A stretch of 64,000 nt of DNA, taken from positions 186,001-250,000 of the forward strand of contig JAEKNX010000004.1 in assembly GCA_016839055.1 (NCBI GenBank), written 5' to 3'. The first letter of the stretch is position 1. Each line of letters starts with the position of its first letter. The notes under the pieces are model-generated. The model was not told where the DNA came from and ran no database searches. It saw nothing but the letters and a program-made list of their open reading frames with translations. The stretch is from Spirochaetales bacterium (lineage in GTDB: Bacteria; Spirochaetota; Spirochaetia; UBA9216). Shown piece after piece: positions 40,163 to 49,413 of this stretch. A program made the translations under genes and the position numbers.

Positions 40163-41383
40163 ATGAGGAAGGTTTTATTAAGTTTTCTATTATTAGCATT
40201 GCTGATTCCTACAGTTTTATTCGCTGCAGGAGATCAGGAAGTAGAGACGCCAGGGGTAACCGATGATAAGATTCTTGTTGGGTTTTCCATGCCTTTATCA
40301 GGTCCAATCGGTTTCATCGGAAGTCTGACTGTCGATCTTACAAACGCAGTTTTTCAGAAGTATAATGAGGAAGAAGGCGGAATTTACGGCAGGAAGCTGG
40401 AACTCATTGCTTATGACAGCGGAACAGATGCAAGTCAGGCTTTGGCGAACTACAGAAAGCTAATCCTTGAGGATGAAGTTTTTTGTGTGCTGTTCGGATT
40501 TGGTTCATTTGTAAGACCCGCATATGATTTTTTTGCTGAGCAGGGAGTTCCATGGTTGTTTCCTATGGCTCCTCCATATGATCAGGTATTTCCTCCGAAG
40601 AAATATTTATTCAGCTTGTTTCCTACTACTGCAACCCAGATGAAGACCGAAGCTAAATGGATTATTGATCAGAATAAATATAAAAAAATAGCCTGTATAT
40701 ATGGCGACAGCGCAAGTGGTAAAACGGGACTCGAAGGTCTTCGTAAAGAGCTGGACGGCAGTGGTATCGAAATCGTGGCTGCAGAAGCTTTGAAAGAGGG
40801 ATCGACATCGGCTTCCGTTCAGGTGGCCAAGATTTCCAAGACCGACCATGATCTCGTAATGATTTTTGGGTTTACCATGCAGCCGGCCGCTGTAGCGATT
40901 AAAGAAATCCGGAAAGTGGGTCTAAAGTCTGACATTATGATAAATCAGCCAATTACTAATAATACGCTTCTTGGCATGATGGAGCCTGAGGATGTTGAAG
41001 GCGTTTACGGTTCATGGTGGGGCGCTCTTGAGTATCGTGCAGATAAACCGGAAGCGTCAACACCAGAGATGCGGGCAGCCGCTGCGGTATTTGATAAATA
41101 TGCACCAAATGTCGATAGAGGTCAGGTTGAGCATTCTTTGAGTGTAGAACTCTTTATCGAGGCCTTAAAGCGGGCCGGAAAAGATCTTACCAGAGAAGGT
41201 TTGGTTGAAGCAATGGAAAGTTTTGATAACTACGCAACAGGTAAGGGAAGCTACGCAACTTTCTCTAAAAACAGACGTGAAGGTGTCGCAGGCGGAGTCA
41301 TTGCCCAGGTTCAGAATGGTGAGTGGGTCGAGGTCAGCGAATGGATCGATGTAGAGATTGATGAATCACAGAGTTACGAATAG
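40163..41383 (+). CDS. Periplasmic ligand-binding protein of the LivJ type
   Basis: AGGAGG precedes ATG 40163. A signal peptide (LLLALLIPTVLFAAG) is followed by a type-1 periplasmic-binding fold: ILVGFSMPLSGPIGFIG, YEDSGTD-like AYDSGTDASQALANYRKL, CIYGDSASGKTGLEGLRKEL. Large members of this family (about 400 residues) bind amides, aromatic acids and similar compounds, not only Leu/Ile/Val. It completes the importer encoded just upstream. The ligand is unknown. Confidence 0.9.
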   Translation: MRKVLLSFLLLALLIPTVLFAAGDQEVETPGVTDDKILVGFSMPLSGPIGFIGSLTVDLTNAVFQKYNEEEGGIYGRKLELIAYDSGTDASQALANYRKLILEDEVFCVLFGFGSFVRPAYDFFAEQGVPWLFPMAPPYDQVFPPKKYLFSLFPTTATQMKTEAKWIIDQNKYKKIACIYGDSASGKTGLEGLRKELDGSGIEIVAAEALKEGSTSASVQVAKISKTDHDLVMIFGFTMQPAAVAIKEIRKVGLKSDIMINQPITNNTLLGMMEPEDVEGVYGSWWGALEYRADKPEASTPEMRAAAAVFDKYAPNVDRGQVEHSLSVELFIEALKRAGKDLTREGLVEAMESFDNYATGKGSYATFSKNRREGVAGGVIAQVQNGEWVEVSEWIDVEIDESQSYE

Positions 41384-41400
41384 AGATTTGTAAGGATTCC

Positions 41401-41438
41401 AGTGTCCGACCCGGGATTAAGCGGCCGGACACTACTTT
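41401..41438 (+). terminator. Hairpin after the binding-protein gene, possible terminator
   Basis: AGTGTCCG (41401-41408) pairs with CGGACACT (41426-41433), followed by a short T stretch (ACTTTTAG). The weak T run suggests partial termination, so the downstream genes may receive less transcript. Confidence 0.5.
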
Positions 41439-41457
41439 TAGAAAATAAGGACAGGGC

Positions 41458-42429
41458 ATGAAATATGAGAAAATCTCAGGTATTAAGAAAAAAGTATCTC
41501 GAATTGCTCAAGGCACTGTTCTATTAAAGGTTCTTGGTAAATCTAACTCTTTCCGGATTCTTGACGCGGCACTTGCTGAAGGAATAAATATCTTCGATTC
41601 AGCCCACACTTATTTCGAAGGAGAAAGTGATCGGATATTTGGAGAATGGGTGGAATCAAGAGGAATCCGGGAAGAAATAATTCTTTTAGACAAGGGTGCC
41701 TATCCGAATACAGATAGAAACCGGCTGACCCCCTTCGATATAACAGCCGATCTTTATGACTGTCTTGCCAGGTTGAAGTTCGATTATCTTGATATCTTTG
41801 CTCTTCACAGGGACGATGAATCCGTGCCGGTTGGGCCGATTATCGAAATTTTGAATACGCATATAAAAAATGGTCTTATACGGGCAATCGGAGCGTCAAA
41901 TTGGACAAGCGGGCGAATAAAGGAGGCTAATGAATATGCGGCCGAGCATGGTTTAGCCGGCTTTACGCTAAGCAGCCCTCATTATAGTCTCGCGGAACAA
42001 TATGAAGATCCATGGGGATACAATTCAGTTACTCTCACCGGTGATACTGCCGGGAGAGCACGTGAATGGTATCGGAAGACTCAAATGCCGGTTTTTTCCT
42101 GGTCGACTCTGTGTGGAGGTTTTTTCTCCGGAAAATACAGCAGGGATAATCTCGATACATTTATAGAGGAAAAGAATAAGCGTGTTATCCGCTGTTATGG
42201 CAGGGAGCCAAATTTCAAGCGTCTCGACAGATGTCTCGAGATTGCAACTGTGCATGGAGCAACGCCCTCCCAGATTGCTGTGGGCTGGGTACTTTCCGGT
42301 CGACTGAACTGCTTTCCATTAATAGGCTCCTGGACACCGGAGCAGGTGCGGCAGAATGCCGCGGCCTCTGAAATTGAATTAACTGATTCCGAGGTGGAAT
42401 ATCTGAATCTTGAAATAAATACATATTAA
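41458..42429 (+). CDS. Aldo/keto reductase
   Basis: The catalytic tetrad is visible: Asp and Tyr in NIFDSAHTYFEGESD, Lys in ILLDKGAYP and His in DIFALHRDDE. The C-terminal cofactor region is CFPLIGSWTPEQVRQN. The fold is the AKR TIM barrel, 323 residues. It reduces or oxidises a sugar or carbonyl with NADP(H). It starts a run of five enzymes for sugar handling downstream of the importer. Confidence 0.85.
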   Translation: MKYEKISGIKKKVSRIAQGTVLLKVLGKSNSFRILDAALAEGINIFDSAHTYFEGESDRIFGEWVESRGIREEIILLDKGAYPNTDRNRLTPFDITADLYDCLARLKFDYLDIFALHRDDESVPVGPIIEILNTHIKNGLIRAIGASNWTSGRIKEANEYAAEHGLAGFTLSSPHYSLAEQYEDPWGYNSVTLTGDTAGRAREWYRKTQMPVFSWSTLCGGFFSGKYSRDNLDTFIEEKNKRVIRCYGREPNFKRLDRCLEIATVHGATPSQIAVGWVLSGRLNCFPLIGSWTPEQVRQNAAASEIELTDSEVEYLNLEINTY

Positions 42430-42445
42430 TTGAGAGGTATTAGTC

Positions 42446-43414
42446 ATGAAATATTCTGTTATTCTGGGAAATTTAGGGAATACCTGTGACAGGTTTCTCT
42501 CCTCAGGTTATAAAAACAATCTTCCGACCGAGGAGATGTTTCGGCAGGCGGTCTCTATCGAAGGAGTCGAGGGTATTGAACTGGTGGGCAGCTGGGATAT
42601 CACTGCAAAGAATGTTGTATCCATGGGGAAACTGCTTTTAGATCATAATATTAAACTAGTCTCGATTATCCCTGATCATTTCGGCCAGGCTGTCTGGGGA
42701 AGGGGAGCCTTTACATCCCGGGATCCCAAGGTTAGAAAACAGGCGGTTGACGTCACAAAAGAGATGATAGATATCCTTGATGAACTCGGCGGCGAGCTTA
42801 TAAACATCTGGCCCGGGCAGGACGGTTATGATTATCCTTTTCAGGGGAATTTTGATGAGGCAAATTCCTGGCTTGTTGAAGGGATTAAAGAATGCGCGGA
42901 TTACAAACCTGATGTAAAGATTGCTCTTGAATATAAACCAAAAGAACCAAGAAACTTTTCATACCTCGCCCGATCCTCTGATACCCTCCTTACTGCTCTT
43001 GAGACGGGTTGTGAGAATGTCGGTGTAACCATCGATGTCGGTCATGCCTTTGTCGGGGGAGAGAATGTCTCAGAATCAATATACAGGCTTATGAAAGCCG
43101 GCAAATTATATCATATGCATTTTAATGATAACTATAAATCATGGGATGATGACATGATAGTCGGGAGTATCCATACGGTTGAATTCGTTGAGATCCTCTA
43201 TTGGCTTGAAAAAACCGGATACGATGGATGGTATTCTATGGATCAGTATCCATACCGTGAGGACGGCAGGGACGCCCTTAATGAAAGCATTCAGTGGCTA
43301 GACGCTCTGAGAAGTCGAATGGAGATCTATGGGCTGGAAAAAATTGAAGAGCTGATAAAAGCCGGAAGTGCGACAGATATAGTACGCGAGCTTCGCAGGT
43401 TGATACTTTCATAG
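42446..43414 (+). CDS. Sugar (phosphate) isomerase/epimerase, AP-endonuclease-2-like TIM barrel
   Basis: Metal-binding and active-site blocks are seen in IALEYKPKEPR (Glu), VGVTIDVGHAFVG (Asp, His), LYHMHFNDN (His) and GWYSMDQYPYREDGRDA. The family contains xylose-isomerase-like sugar isomerases, some of them acting on L-rhamnose. Together with the rhamnosidase gene 1.3 kb downstream, a role in rhamnose or a related deoxysugar is plausible but not proven. Confidence 0.8.
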   Translation: MKYSVILGNLGNTCDRFLSSGYKNNLPTEEMFRQAVSIEGVEGIELVGSWDITAKNVVSMGKLLLDHNIKLVSIIPDHFGQAVWGRGAFTSRDPKVRKQAVDVTKEMIDILDELGGELINIWPGQDGYDYPFQGNFDEANSWLVEGIKECADYKPDVKIALEYKPKEPRNFSYLARSSDTLLTALETGCENVGVTIDVGHAFVGGENVSESIYRLMKAGKLYHMHFNDNYKSWDDDMIVGSIHTVEFVEILYWLEKTGYDGWYSMDQYPYREDGRDALNESIQWLDALRSRMEIYGLEKIEELIKAGSATDIVRELRRLILS

Positions 43415-43442
43415 GACTACTCGTGATGGAAGGATGAATAAT

Positions 43443-44198
43443 ATGGGAAGAGTAAGTAATAAAGTCGCGTTAATAACCGGCGGGGCTTCCGGAATTGGTT
43501 TTGCTATCGCGGAGTTATTTATTAAGGAAGGTTCACAGGTAGTAATCACCGACTTTGATAGATCTGCCGGTGAAAAAGCCGCCCGGGCCCTTGGCTGTAA
43601 CGCCTTGTTTATCGAGCAGGATGTTTCAAATGAAGGAGACTGGATTCGGATGATTCCGCGGATTCTTTCTGAAAGGGGAAGGATTGATATCCTTGTAAAT
43701 AATGCCGGAATTTCCAGCGCCGGTGCTTCTCAGGATCCTGAGACTGTTTCACTGGAAGAATGGCGAAGGGTTCAGGCGGTAAATGTGGAAGGTGTGGTTC
43801 TCGGCTGCAAGCAGGCAATTGCAGTTATGCGAAAGGGTGGCGGGGGATCTATAGTAAATATTTCATCTATGGCGGGATTTATCGGAACGCCAAAACTTTC
43901 AGCCTATGGAGCGAGCAAGGCGGCAGTTTATCAGTTTACTAAAACTGTAGCTCTCCACTGTGCAAGAAATAAATACAATATCAGATGTAATTCTGTCCAT
44001 CCGGGGATAGTGTCGACCAAAATGTTCAGAGAGGCCTTTTCTAAGGAAGAGCAGGAAGAAATGAGGAAAACAATACCCCTCGGAGAGTTTAGTGTGCCGA
44101 AGGATGTTGCTATGGCAGCCCTTTATCTTGCCTCGGATGAATCAAAACATGTTACCGGTTCGAAAATAGTGGTTGACGGCGGAATTACAATGCAGTGA
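43443..44198 (+). CDS. Short-chain dehydrogenase/reductase (SDR)
   Basis: The cofactor motif is TGGASGIG, the NNAG motif is present (LVNNAGISSAG), and the catalytic Ser-Tyr-Lys are in NISSMAG and YGASKAAV. Start ATG 43443 is preferred, with GGAAGG nine bases upstream; ATG 43434 directly abuts it. The length of 251 is typical of classical SDRs. It is probably an oxidation step on the sugar or aglycone. Confidence 0.88.
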   Translation: MGRVSNKVALITGGASGIGFAIAELFIKEGSQVVITDFDRSAGEKAARALGCNALFIEQDVSNEGDWIRMIPRILSERGRIDILVNNAGISSAGASQDPETVSLEEWRRVQAVNVEGVVLGCKQAIAVMRKGGGGSIVNISSMAGFIGTPKLSAYGASKAAVYQFTKTVALHCARNKYNIRCNSVHPGIVSTKMFREAFSKEEQEEMRKTIPLGEFSVPKDVAMAALYLASDESKHVTGSKIVVDGGITMQ

Positions 44199-44268
44199 TG
44201 TTTGATGCCGCGTATGATTATGGCTTTTATAATTAATTTTTTAAAATCGAAGTGATGAGAGGGAATAA

Positions 44269-44691
44269 ATGAAGATTACCAAGGCTGCTGTTGATCTCAG
44301 TATAATCGTCAGGGATATTGATAAGGCACTCAAGTTCTACCGGGATGTTCTCGGTTTTCCTGTTAACCGGGTTGATACTGTTCCTCAGGATCTTGGAAAG
44401 AGGCTGTTGTTCTCAACTACAGGATGCAGGATTCACCGGCTGTATGCCGGAGATACCGAGATTAAGCTTATCGAATTTGATAATCCTCCAGAGTCTGACC
44501 TTTGCCCTATTGAAAGCCGTTCAGGTATCAGATATTTCACTTTATCAATAGCGGATTTCCTGGAGACATACATTGATCTGCAATTTCGGGGCGTAAAGTT
44601 TCTAAGTGAGCCAGTACAGGCTAAAGACGGCAGGTTTCTGATTTTTCTCCAGGATCCTGACGGGAACTATATTGAGCTTGAAGGAAGATAG
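44269..44691 (+). CDS. VOC (glyoxalase/dioxygenase fold) protein
   Basis: Two beta-alpha-beta-beta-beta units are seen: LSIIVRDIDKALKFYRDVLGF and IRYFTLSIADFLETYIDLQFRG (each shown in part), ending in IFLQDPDGNYIELEG. One metal-binding Glu is kept near the end. The gene may be a lyase, isomerase or a small dioxygenase. It is 140 residues, and the next gene starts one base after its stop. Confidence 0.8.
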   Translation: MKITKAAVDLSIIVRDIDKALKFYRDVLGFPVNRVDTVPQDLGKRLLFSTTGCRIHRLYAGDTEIKLIEFDNPPESDLCPIESRSGIRYFTLSIADFLETYIDLQFRGVKFLSEPVQAKDGRFLIFLQDPDGNYIELEGR

Positions 44692-44692
44692 A

Positions 44693-47188
44693 TTGAATAA
44701 ATCATTTAAACGGAGAGCCGAATGGATCTGGGTTAAGGGGTCTGTGAATAAACAGGAGCATGTCCTTCATACAAAACCCAATGACATCAAGAGTTATGTT
44801 AATTCTTACGTCCATTTCCGCAGGGAAATCAATTTAGAAGATTCGTTTTCCGCGGAACCCTTTTTTATATCCGCTGACGGAAGGTATAAACTTTATATTA
44901 ATGGAGAATTGGCAGGCCGGGGACCGGCGAGATGCCATCCGCAGAAGCAGTATGTGGACCGTTATGATATTAACCCTTTTCTAAAGAAAGGACGGAATAT
45001 TATAGCAGTGCTGGTGCATACATATGGCAAGGATATGTCATGGTATGAAATGCCGGTGGGACTTCAGCTGGATTTCTTTGGCTGCGGAGGACTTTTCTGT
45101 CAGGGTGATATTGAAACAGGCGGTAAAAAACTTCTTATTGATACAGGTTATAAATGGAAGTACAAGCAGTCCGAAGCCTGGCAGAAGGATGTTCCCTCAG
45201 GCGGAACAGGATACACCGAATATTATGATTTCAATAGATCTCTGCCTGGGTGGAATTCTTCCGGTTATAAGGATGATGGTTGGTTTTTCCCGGAAATCCT
45301 GCGCCTTCCCTTTCCGCTCGGCGGGTCTGATATTGTTCCCTTTACCTGTCTTGTAGAGAGAGATATTCCCTTTCTTGAAGAGAAGTTAATTTTTCCGGAT
45401 GTATTGGTTCGGACGGCAGAGACAGAGGAAATGCCTGATGAAAATGCCTCGCTGCAGGTAAGACGTGAAGAGCTTGAAACGCTCTCGTCCTGCCGAATAG
45501 AAGAAAACGGCGGAACCCTAGAGGTCACAACCAGTGAGGGCCGGGCTGTAGTTATGCTTTACGATTTCGGCAGGATTATCTGTGGCCGCGTCGATCTTGA
45601 GGTTGTTTCACCAGCGAATGCCGTAATTGATATTGCATATGGTGAGAGGCTGACCAAACAGAAGGGGCTCTTCCTTCCGCCTGATGTTCCTGGAATCTCG
45701 ATTGCTCAGGTCCACAGGGTAAGGCTTAAAGATGGAGTTAACCAATTTCAGCAGTTTGAAATGGCCGGATTCAGATATTTAAAGCTTACAATCAGGAATA
45801 GTCCTCTTAAAATGCTCCTGAAGCATGCAGGTGTGATGAGCTGCTGTTATCCGTCAACGCAAAAGGGAAGCTTCAGCTGCTCTGATCCGGTACTCAATAA
45901 GGTCTGGGAAGCCGGGGACTATACTGTCAGAATGTGTTCGATTGACAGTTTCATGGATTGTCCTACAAGGGAGCAGCGGCAATGGATAGGCGATGTATTT
46001 GTCGAATCACAGGTCAATCTTGTTACTGAGAAAGATACGCGGCTTATTCGAAAGTATTTACGGCAGGTTGCTGAAACCCAGAAGCCGGATGGAATGGTCA
46101 TGATGGCAACTACAAGTGATCTTGATAAGGCAAAGTCTGTATTCGTCCCTGATTTTGCTATCCTGTGGATATTAACAGCTGAGAACTACCTTAAGTATAC
46201 AGGAGATCTTGAAACAATTAATAAGATTTTTCAGGCAATGGTTAAATTGATAGAATGGTTCCGCTTTTACCTTGATGAGAATAATCTCCTCTGCAATCTA
46301 CCGGGCTGGACCTTTATAGACTGGTCAATGGAGCTTGAAAGAAATGGAGAAGTAGCAGTCTTAAATGCCCTTTATTTCGGAGCGCTAAAGGCTGTCTCGA
46401 AATTAGCAGATCAGCTGGGTTTTGGAAGGTTGTCAAAAGAATATACGTCTCTATCAGGCGATGTTAAAAAGGCCGTCAATGAAACATTTTGGGATGATGA
46501 GCGGGGTGTATATATAGATGCCTGTGTGGACGGCATAAGGGGCAGGGTTGTGAGCCAGCATGCAAACGCGGCTGTTATATATTTTAATGTCGCTCCCAAG
46601 CAAAGGTGGGCCAGCATCTTTGACTCCATCCTTGATGAAGATCGCGTGAAATTGACAAAGACATGGCGATGGGATAAGGAGCGTCCTTTCAATCCTGAAG
46701 AAGATATAATAATGGTTCAGCCTTTCTACTCAGTCTTCCTACATGGGGCGTTGGCAAATGCCGGGAATGTGAACCTTCTTTTGGAAAATATCAAGAGTCA
46801 ATGGGGTCCCATGGTAGAGATAAGTCCGACCCTATGGGAATCCTGGCAATTAACGGATATAACAAGTACCTGTCACGGATTCTCAGCTTCACCGACCTAT
46901 TTTCTGTCGACGCTGATTCTCGGCGTATCGCCTTTGGGTAACGGATTTAAACGTTTCCGTATTAAGATACCGGATTGTGATATTAACTGGGCTAAGGGTG
47001 CGGTTCCCACTCCCATTGGAATGATTTCAGTTGAGTGGAAGCGGACAGATCAGGAGATTATTGCCGTTATTGATGTTCCGGAAGGATTAGAGGGTGAGGT
47101 GGTTTTTCCCTCTGGTTTCGACACAATGCCCCGCATCCTTTTTGCCGGGAGTCATAGTCTAAGAGTTGGAAAGCAGCATGGCCTCTAG
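44693..47188 (+). CDS. GH78-like alpha-L-rhamnosidase without signal peptide
   Basis: The start is a TTG at 44693 with AAGGA seven bases upstream, giving 831 residues. Beta-sandwich domains lead (AEWIWVKG, FFISADGRYKLYINGELAGRGP), followed by the (alpha/alpha)6 catalytic domain with the family motif DCPTREQRQWIGD. WTFIDWSMELERNGEVA and ISPTLWESW carry likely catalytic and binding acids. A C-terminal beta domain closes the protein. No signal peptide is present, so the glycoside would have to be imported before cleavage. Its end overlaps the convergent metallo-beta-lactamase gene by 4 bases. Confidence 0.8.
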   Translation: MNKSFKRRAEWIWVKGSVNKQEHVLHTKPNDIKSYVNSYVHFRREINLEDSFSAEPFFISADGRYKLYINGELAGRGPARCHPQKQYVDRYDINPFLKKGRNIIAVLVHTYGKDMSWYEMPVGLQLDFFGCGGLFCQGDIETGGKKLLIDTGYKWKYKQSEAWQKDVPSGGTGYTEYYDFNRSLPGWNSSGYKDDGWFFPEILRLPFPLGGSDIVPFTCLVERDIPFLEEKLIFPDVLVRTAETEEMPDENASLQVRREELETLSSCRIEENGGTLEVTTSEGRAVVMLYDFGRIICGRVDLEVVSPANAVIDIAYGERLTKQKGLFLPPDVPGISIAQVHRVRLKDGVNQFQQFEMAGFRYLKLTIRNSPLKMLLKHAGVMSCCYPSTQKGSFSCSDPVLNKVWEAGDYTVRMCSIDSFMDCPTREQRQWIGDVFVESQVNLVTEKDTRLIRKYLRQVAETQKPDGMVMMATTSDLDKAKSVFVPDFAILWILTAENYLKYTGDLETINKIFQAMVKLIEWFRFYLDENNLLCNLPGWTFIDWSMELERNGEVAVLNALYFGALKAVSKLADQLGFGRLSKEYTSLSGDVKKAVNETFWDDERGVYIDACVDGIRGRVVSQHANAAVIYFNVAPKQRWASIFDSILDEDRVKLTKTWRWDKERPFNPEEDIIMVQPFYSVFLHGALANAGNVNLLLENIKSQWGPMVEISPTLWESWQLTDITSTCHGFSASPTYFLSTLILGVSPLGNGFKRFRIKIPDCDINWAKGAVPTPIGMISVEWKRTDQEIIAVIDVPEGLEGEVVFPSGFDTMPRILFAGSHSLRVGKQHGL

Positions 47189-47847
47189 GGAAATGTCTTT
47201 TTTAATTTCGAAAGCGAGTTTTTAAGTACATCGATGCTGATGACCTTCCCGTGGGCCGGATAGATGGTCTGCACGCCCATGTCAATGATTTTCCGCCAGC
47301 TTTGGTATACTTCCTTCATATTGACAGCAATGATTGGTATATATGAAAAACGTGATAGGAGTCCGAAGTTCATAGCCAAATCTCCCACTATGGCGTCCCT
47401 TCCTTCTATTATTACGCTTAATGAACCAGCAGTATGACCCGGCGTATGAATAACCCTTGCATCAAGACCGTAATCAGTTAACGTGAAATTACCGTCAACC
47501 ATTATATCCGGGATAACTTGAGGAACTACAAGGTCTTTGTCCAATCTGCTTAACTTCCTTATCCATTTATTCGTCAATATTACAGGTGGTGATATTCCTT
47601 TCTTCAGAAGAAGTCCTTCCGATTGATTGATGAGGATGGAAGCTCCCGTTTTTTCCTTTATTTCAGAAAGGCTGCCTGTGTGATCAAAGTGACCGTGAGT
47701 AATAATGATCAGCTTAATGCTTTCAGGAGCAATCTCTCTCTCCTCCAGGAAATTCCACAGTATGTCAGCCTTGCCGGGGAAGCCGGTATCCGCCATGATA
47801 TATCCGTTTCGGGTTTTAATCAGATAGCAGTATGTTAGCGGTCCCAT
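47185..47847 (-). CDS. Metallo-beta-lactamase-fold hydrolase
   Basis: The zinc motif is THGHFDHTG, with further ligands in HTPGHTAGS and VGDLAMN and a late His in YPAHGK. The ATG at 47847 has no ribosome binding site. In the same frame an ATT at 47868 follows AGGAGG by five bases and would add INIYRIK, which fits the usual family N-terminus (IYRIKMGPLTYCYLI). The true start may therefore be ATT at 47868. The enzyme could be a thioesterase- or lactonase-like hydrolase. It is the second gene of a minus-strand pair with the esterase. Confidence 0.85.
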   Translation of the reverse strand: MGPLTYCYLIKTRNGYIMADTGFPGKADILWNFLEEREIAPESIKLIIITHGHFDHTGSLSEIKEKTGASILINQSEGLLLKKGISPPVILTNKWIRKLSRLDKDLVVPQVIPDIMVDGNFTLTDYGLDARVIHTPGHTAGSLSVIIEGRDAIVGDLAMNFGLLSRFSYIPIIAVNMKEVYQSWRKIIDMGVQTIYPAHGKVISIDVLKNSLSKLKKTFP

Positions 47848-47883
47848 TTTAATTCGGTAAATATTAATTTCATCCTCCTTTTA

Positions 47884-48831
47884 TTACAGGCCTTTTTTAA
47901 GAGCAGCGGCTGCATCTTTTACTGCAATTTTTGCGATATTTACTGTCCTCAGGAACTGGAGGAATCCATGAATGGTTCCCGGGTAGACATGGCTTTCATA
48001 GGGTACTTCCGCGGCCTCCAGAATCCGGCAAAGCTGCAGCGAATCATCTCTAATAGCATCACAGGCTGCTATCCCGACAAACATCGGCGGCAGACCTTTC
48101 ATGTCTGACAGCAGGGGGACTGCAAGTGGGTCTTGCTTCATTTTATCTTGTGGAAGGTAAGAATCCCAGAACCATTTATAGAGGTCCGGAGTACTGCCGT
48201 ATTTGATTCCGCCAAAAAGGCGGTGTGATTCTGATGTCAATTCCGGATTAAGAGCGGCATAGAACAGCATGCAGAACTTAAGCCAGGTTTCCCCGGCATC
48301 TCTGAGGCTTAGCGCAACAGCAAGTGAGAGATTTCCTCCGGCAGAATCTCCTCCGACAGCAATCCTGTCTGGATCCAGTCTCCAGGATGAAGCGTTCTGC
48401 CTGATCCATTTTACTGCTGCTGTGCATTCAGCGATTGTCTCTGGAAAATGCCGCTCAGGGGCCAGGCCATATTCAACAGATATAATATCGATACTGCTTT
48501 CTTTTGCCAGTGCTCTGGCCAAATAATCATGAGTGTCGAGATTGCCCGCAATCCAGCCGCCGCCATGAAAGAACACCAGGACGGGTTTTTTCTCTGTATT
48601 AAGGACGGGTTGATAGTGGCGAACAGGAATTGGTCCAAAAGGTCCTGGAATAAACTCATCCTCTACTGCAGGCAGATTGGGAGGATCTTCATTCCAGTAT
48701 TTTTGGCCGGCTGCAAAGTTTTCCTGTACCTGTTCGGGAGGCCTAGAGCCGGGGGCTGGAGTATTTTTCATTGCCGCCGCCATTTCCTTCAGAATGGGTT
48801 TTATCTGGGGGTCTATCATGCTATAGCTCAT
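47884..48831 (-). CDS. Alpha/beta hydrolase of the hormone-sensitive-lipase (HSL) type
   Basis: The oxyanion motif HGGGW, nucleophile GDSAGG and catalytic His in IHGFLQF are of HSL type. It is 315 residues and has no signal peptide. It would cleave an ester of a short acyl or aryl acid in the cytoplasm. The promoter region is shared with the RidA gene, where a MarR-type palindrome lies, so it may be in the same regulon. Confidence 0.88.
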   Translation of the reverse strand: MSYSMIDPQIKPILKEMAAAMKNTPAPGSRPPEQVQENFAAGQKYWNEDPPNLPAVEDEFIPGPFGPIPVRHYQPVLNTEKKPVLVFFHGGGWIAGNLDTHDYLARALAKESSIDIISVEYGLAPERHFPETIAECTAAVKWIRQNASSWRLDPDRIAVGGDSAGGNLSLAVALSLRDAGETWLKFCMLFYAALNPELTSESHRLFGGIKYGSTPDLYKWFWDSYLPQDKMKQDPLAVPLLSDMKGLPPMFVGIAACDAIRDDSLQLCRILEAAEVPYESHVYPGTIHGFLQFLRTVNIAKIAVKDAAAALKKGL

Positions 48832-48864
48832 TACATTTTCCTATTTTAATCCCATATTGCAAAC

Positions 48865-48932
48865 TTGACAATTCTATTTAATGCAGTATAATAAGTATAT
48901 TCGAAAATGATATATTCGTCAACGAATATATC
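48865..48932. promoter_or_regulatory. Strong promoter and perfect MarR-type palindrome ahead of the RidA operon
   Basis: TTGACA (48865-48870) and TATAAT (48887-48892), 16 bases apart, are full consensus boxes. Downstream, GATATATTCG (48909-48918), TCAA and CGAATATATC (48923-48932) form a perfect 10-bp inverted repeat, with another TATATTCG at 48896-48903. A repressor bound there would block transcription start. Confidence 0.8.
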
Positions 48933-48948
48933 GTATAGGGAGTTAATA

Positions 48949-49413
48949 ATGATAATCGAAAAAAGGCTCAATGCTTTAGGTCTAAGCCTTCCGGAAGTGC
49001 CAAAGTCTGTCGGTTCCTATGCCACCGCTGTGCTTTCTGGTGATATGTTGTATCTTTCCGGCACCGGAGGTGTCGATAACGGAGAAATGCCCGTGTATGG
49101 AAAGCTTGGAAAAGAAGTCACAATTGAAATGGGATATTCTTCGGCAAGGGGGGCCGTCCTGAACTTATTAAGTACGATGAAAGCCGTTCTCGGTGATTTA
49201 GACCGTGTAGAAAAGATTGTTAAACTGCTTTGTTTTGTTAATTGTACTTCAGATTTTAATCGTCAACCTGAAGTAGCCAATGGAGCTTCGGACTTACTTA
49301 TTGAAATATTCGGAGAGGAAAAAGGCCTCCACGCACGATCAGCAATTGGAGCTTGCAGTCTTCCTTTTAATATTCCGGTAGAAATTGAAATGATTGTCAG
49401 GCTAGGTGTTTAG
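48949..49413 (+). CDS. RidA-family protein
   Basis: The start is ATG 48949 with AGGGAG seven bases upstream. The RidA signature is seen in YATAVLSGDMLYLSGTGG, and the Arg that binds the imino acid carboxylate in HARSAIGACSLPFNIPVEIE. RidA proteins hydrolyse 2-imino acids to 2-oxo acids. That suits a pathway in which an amino acid is turned into a 2-oxo acid for IorAB. The gene heads an operon that runs to the butyrate kinase gene. Confidence 0.88.
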   Translation: MIIEKRLNALGLSLPEVPKSVGSYATAVLSGDMLYLSGTGGVDNGEMPVYGKLGKEVTIEMGYSSARGAVLNLLSTMKAVLGDLDRVEKIVKLLCFVNCTSDFNRQPEVANGASDLLIEIFGEEKGLHARSAIGACSLPFNIPVEIEMIVRLGV

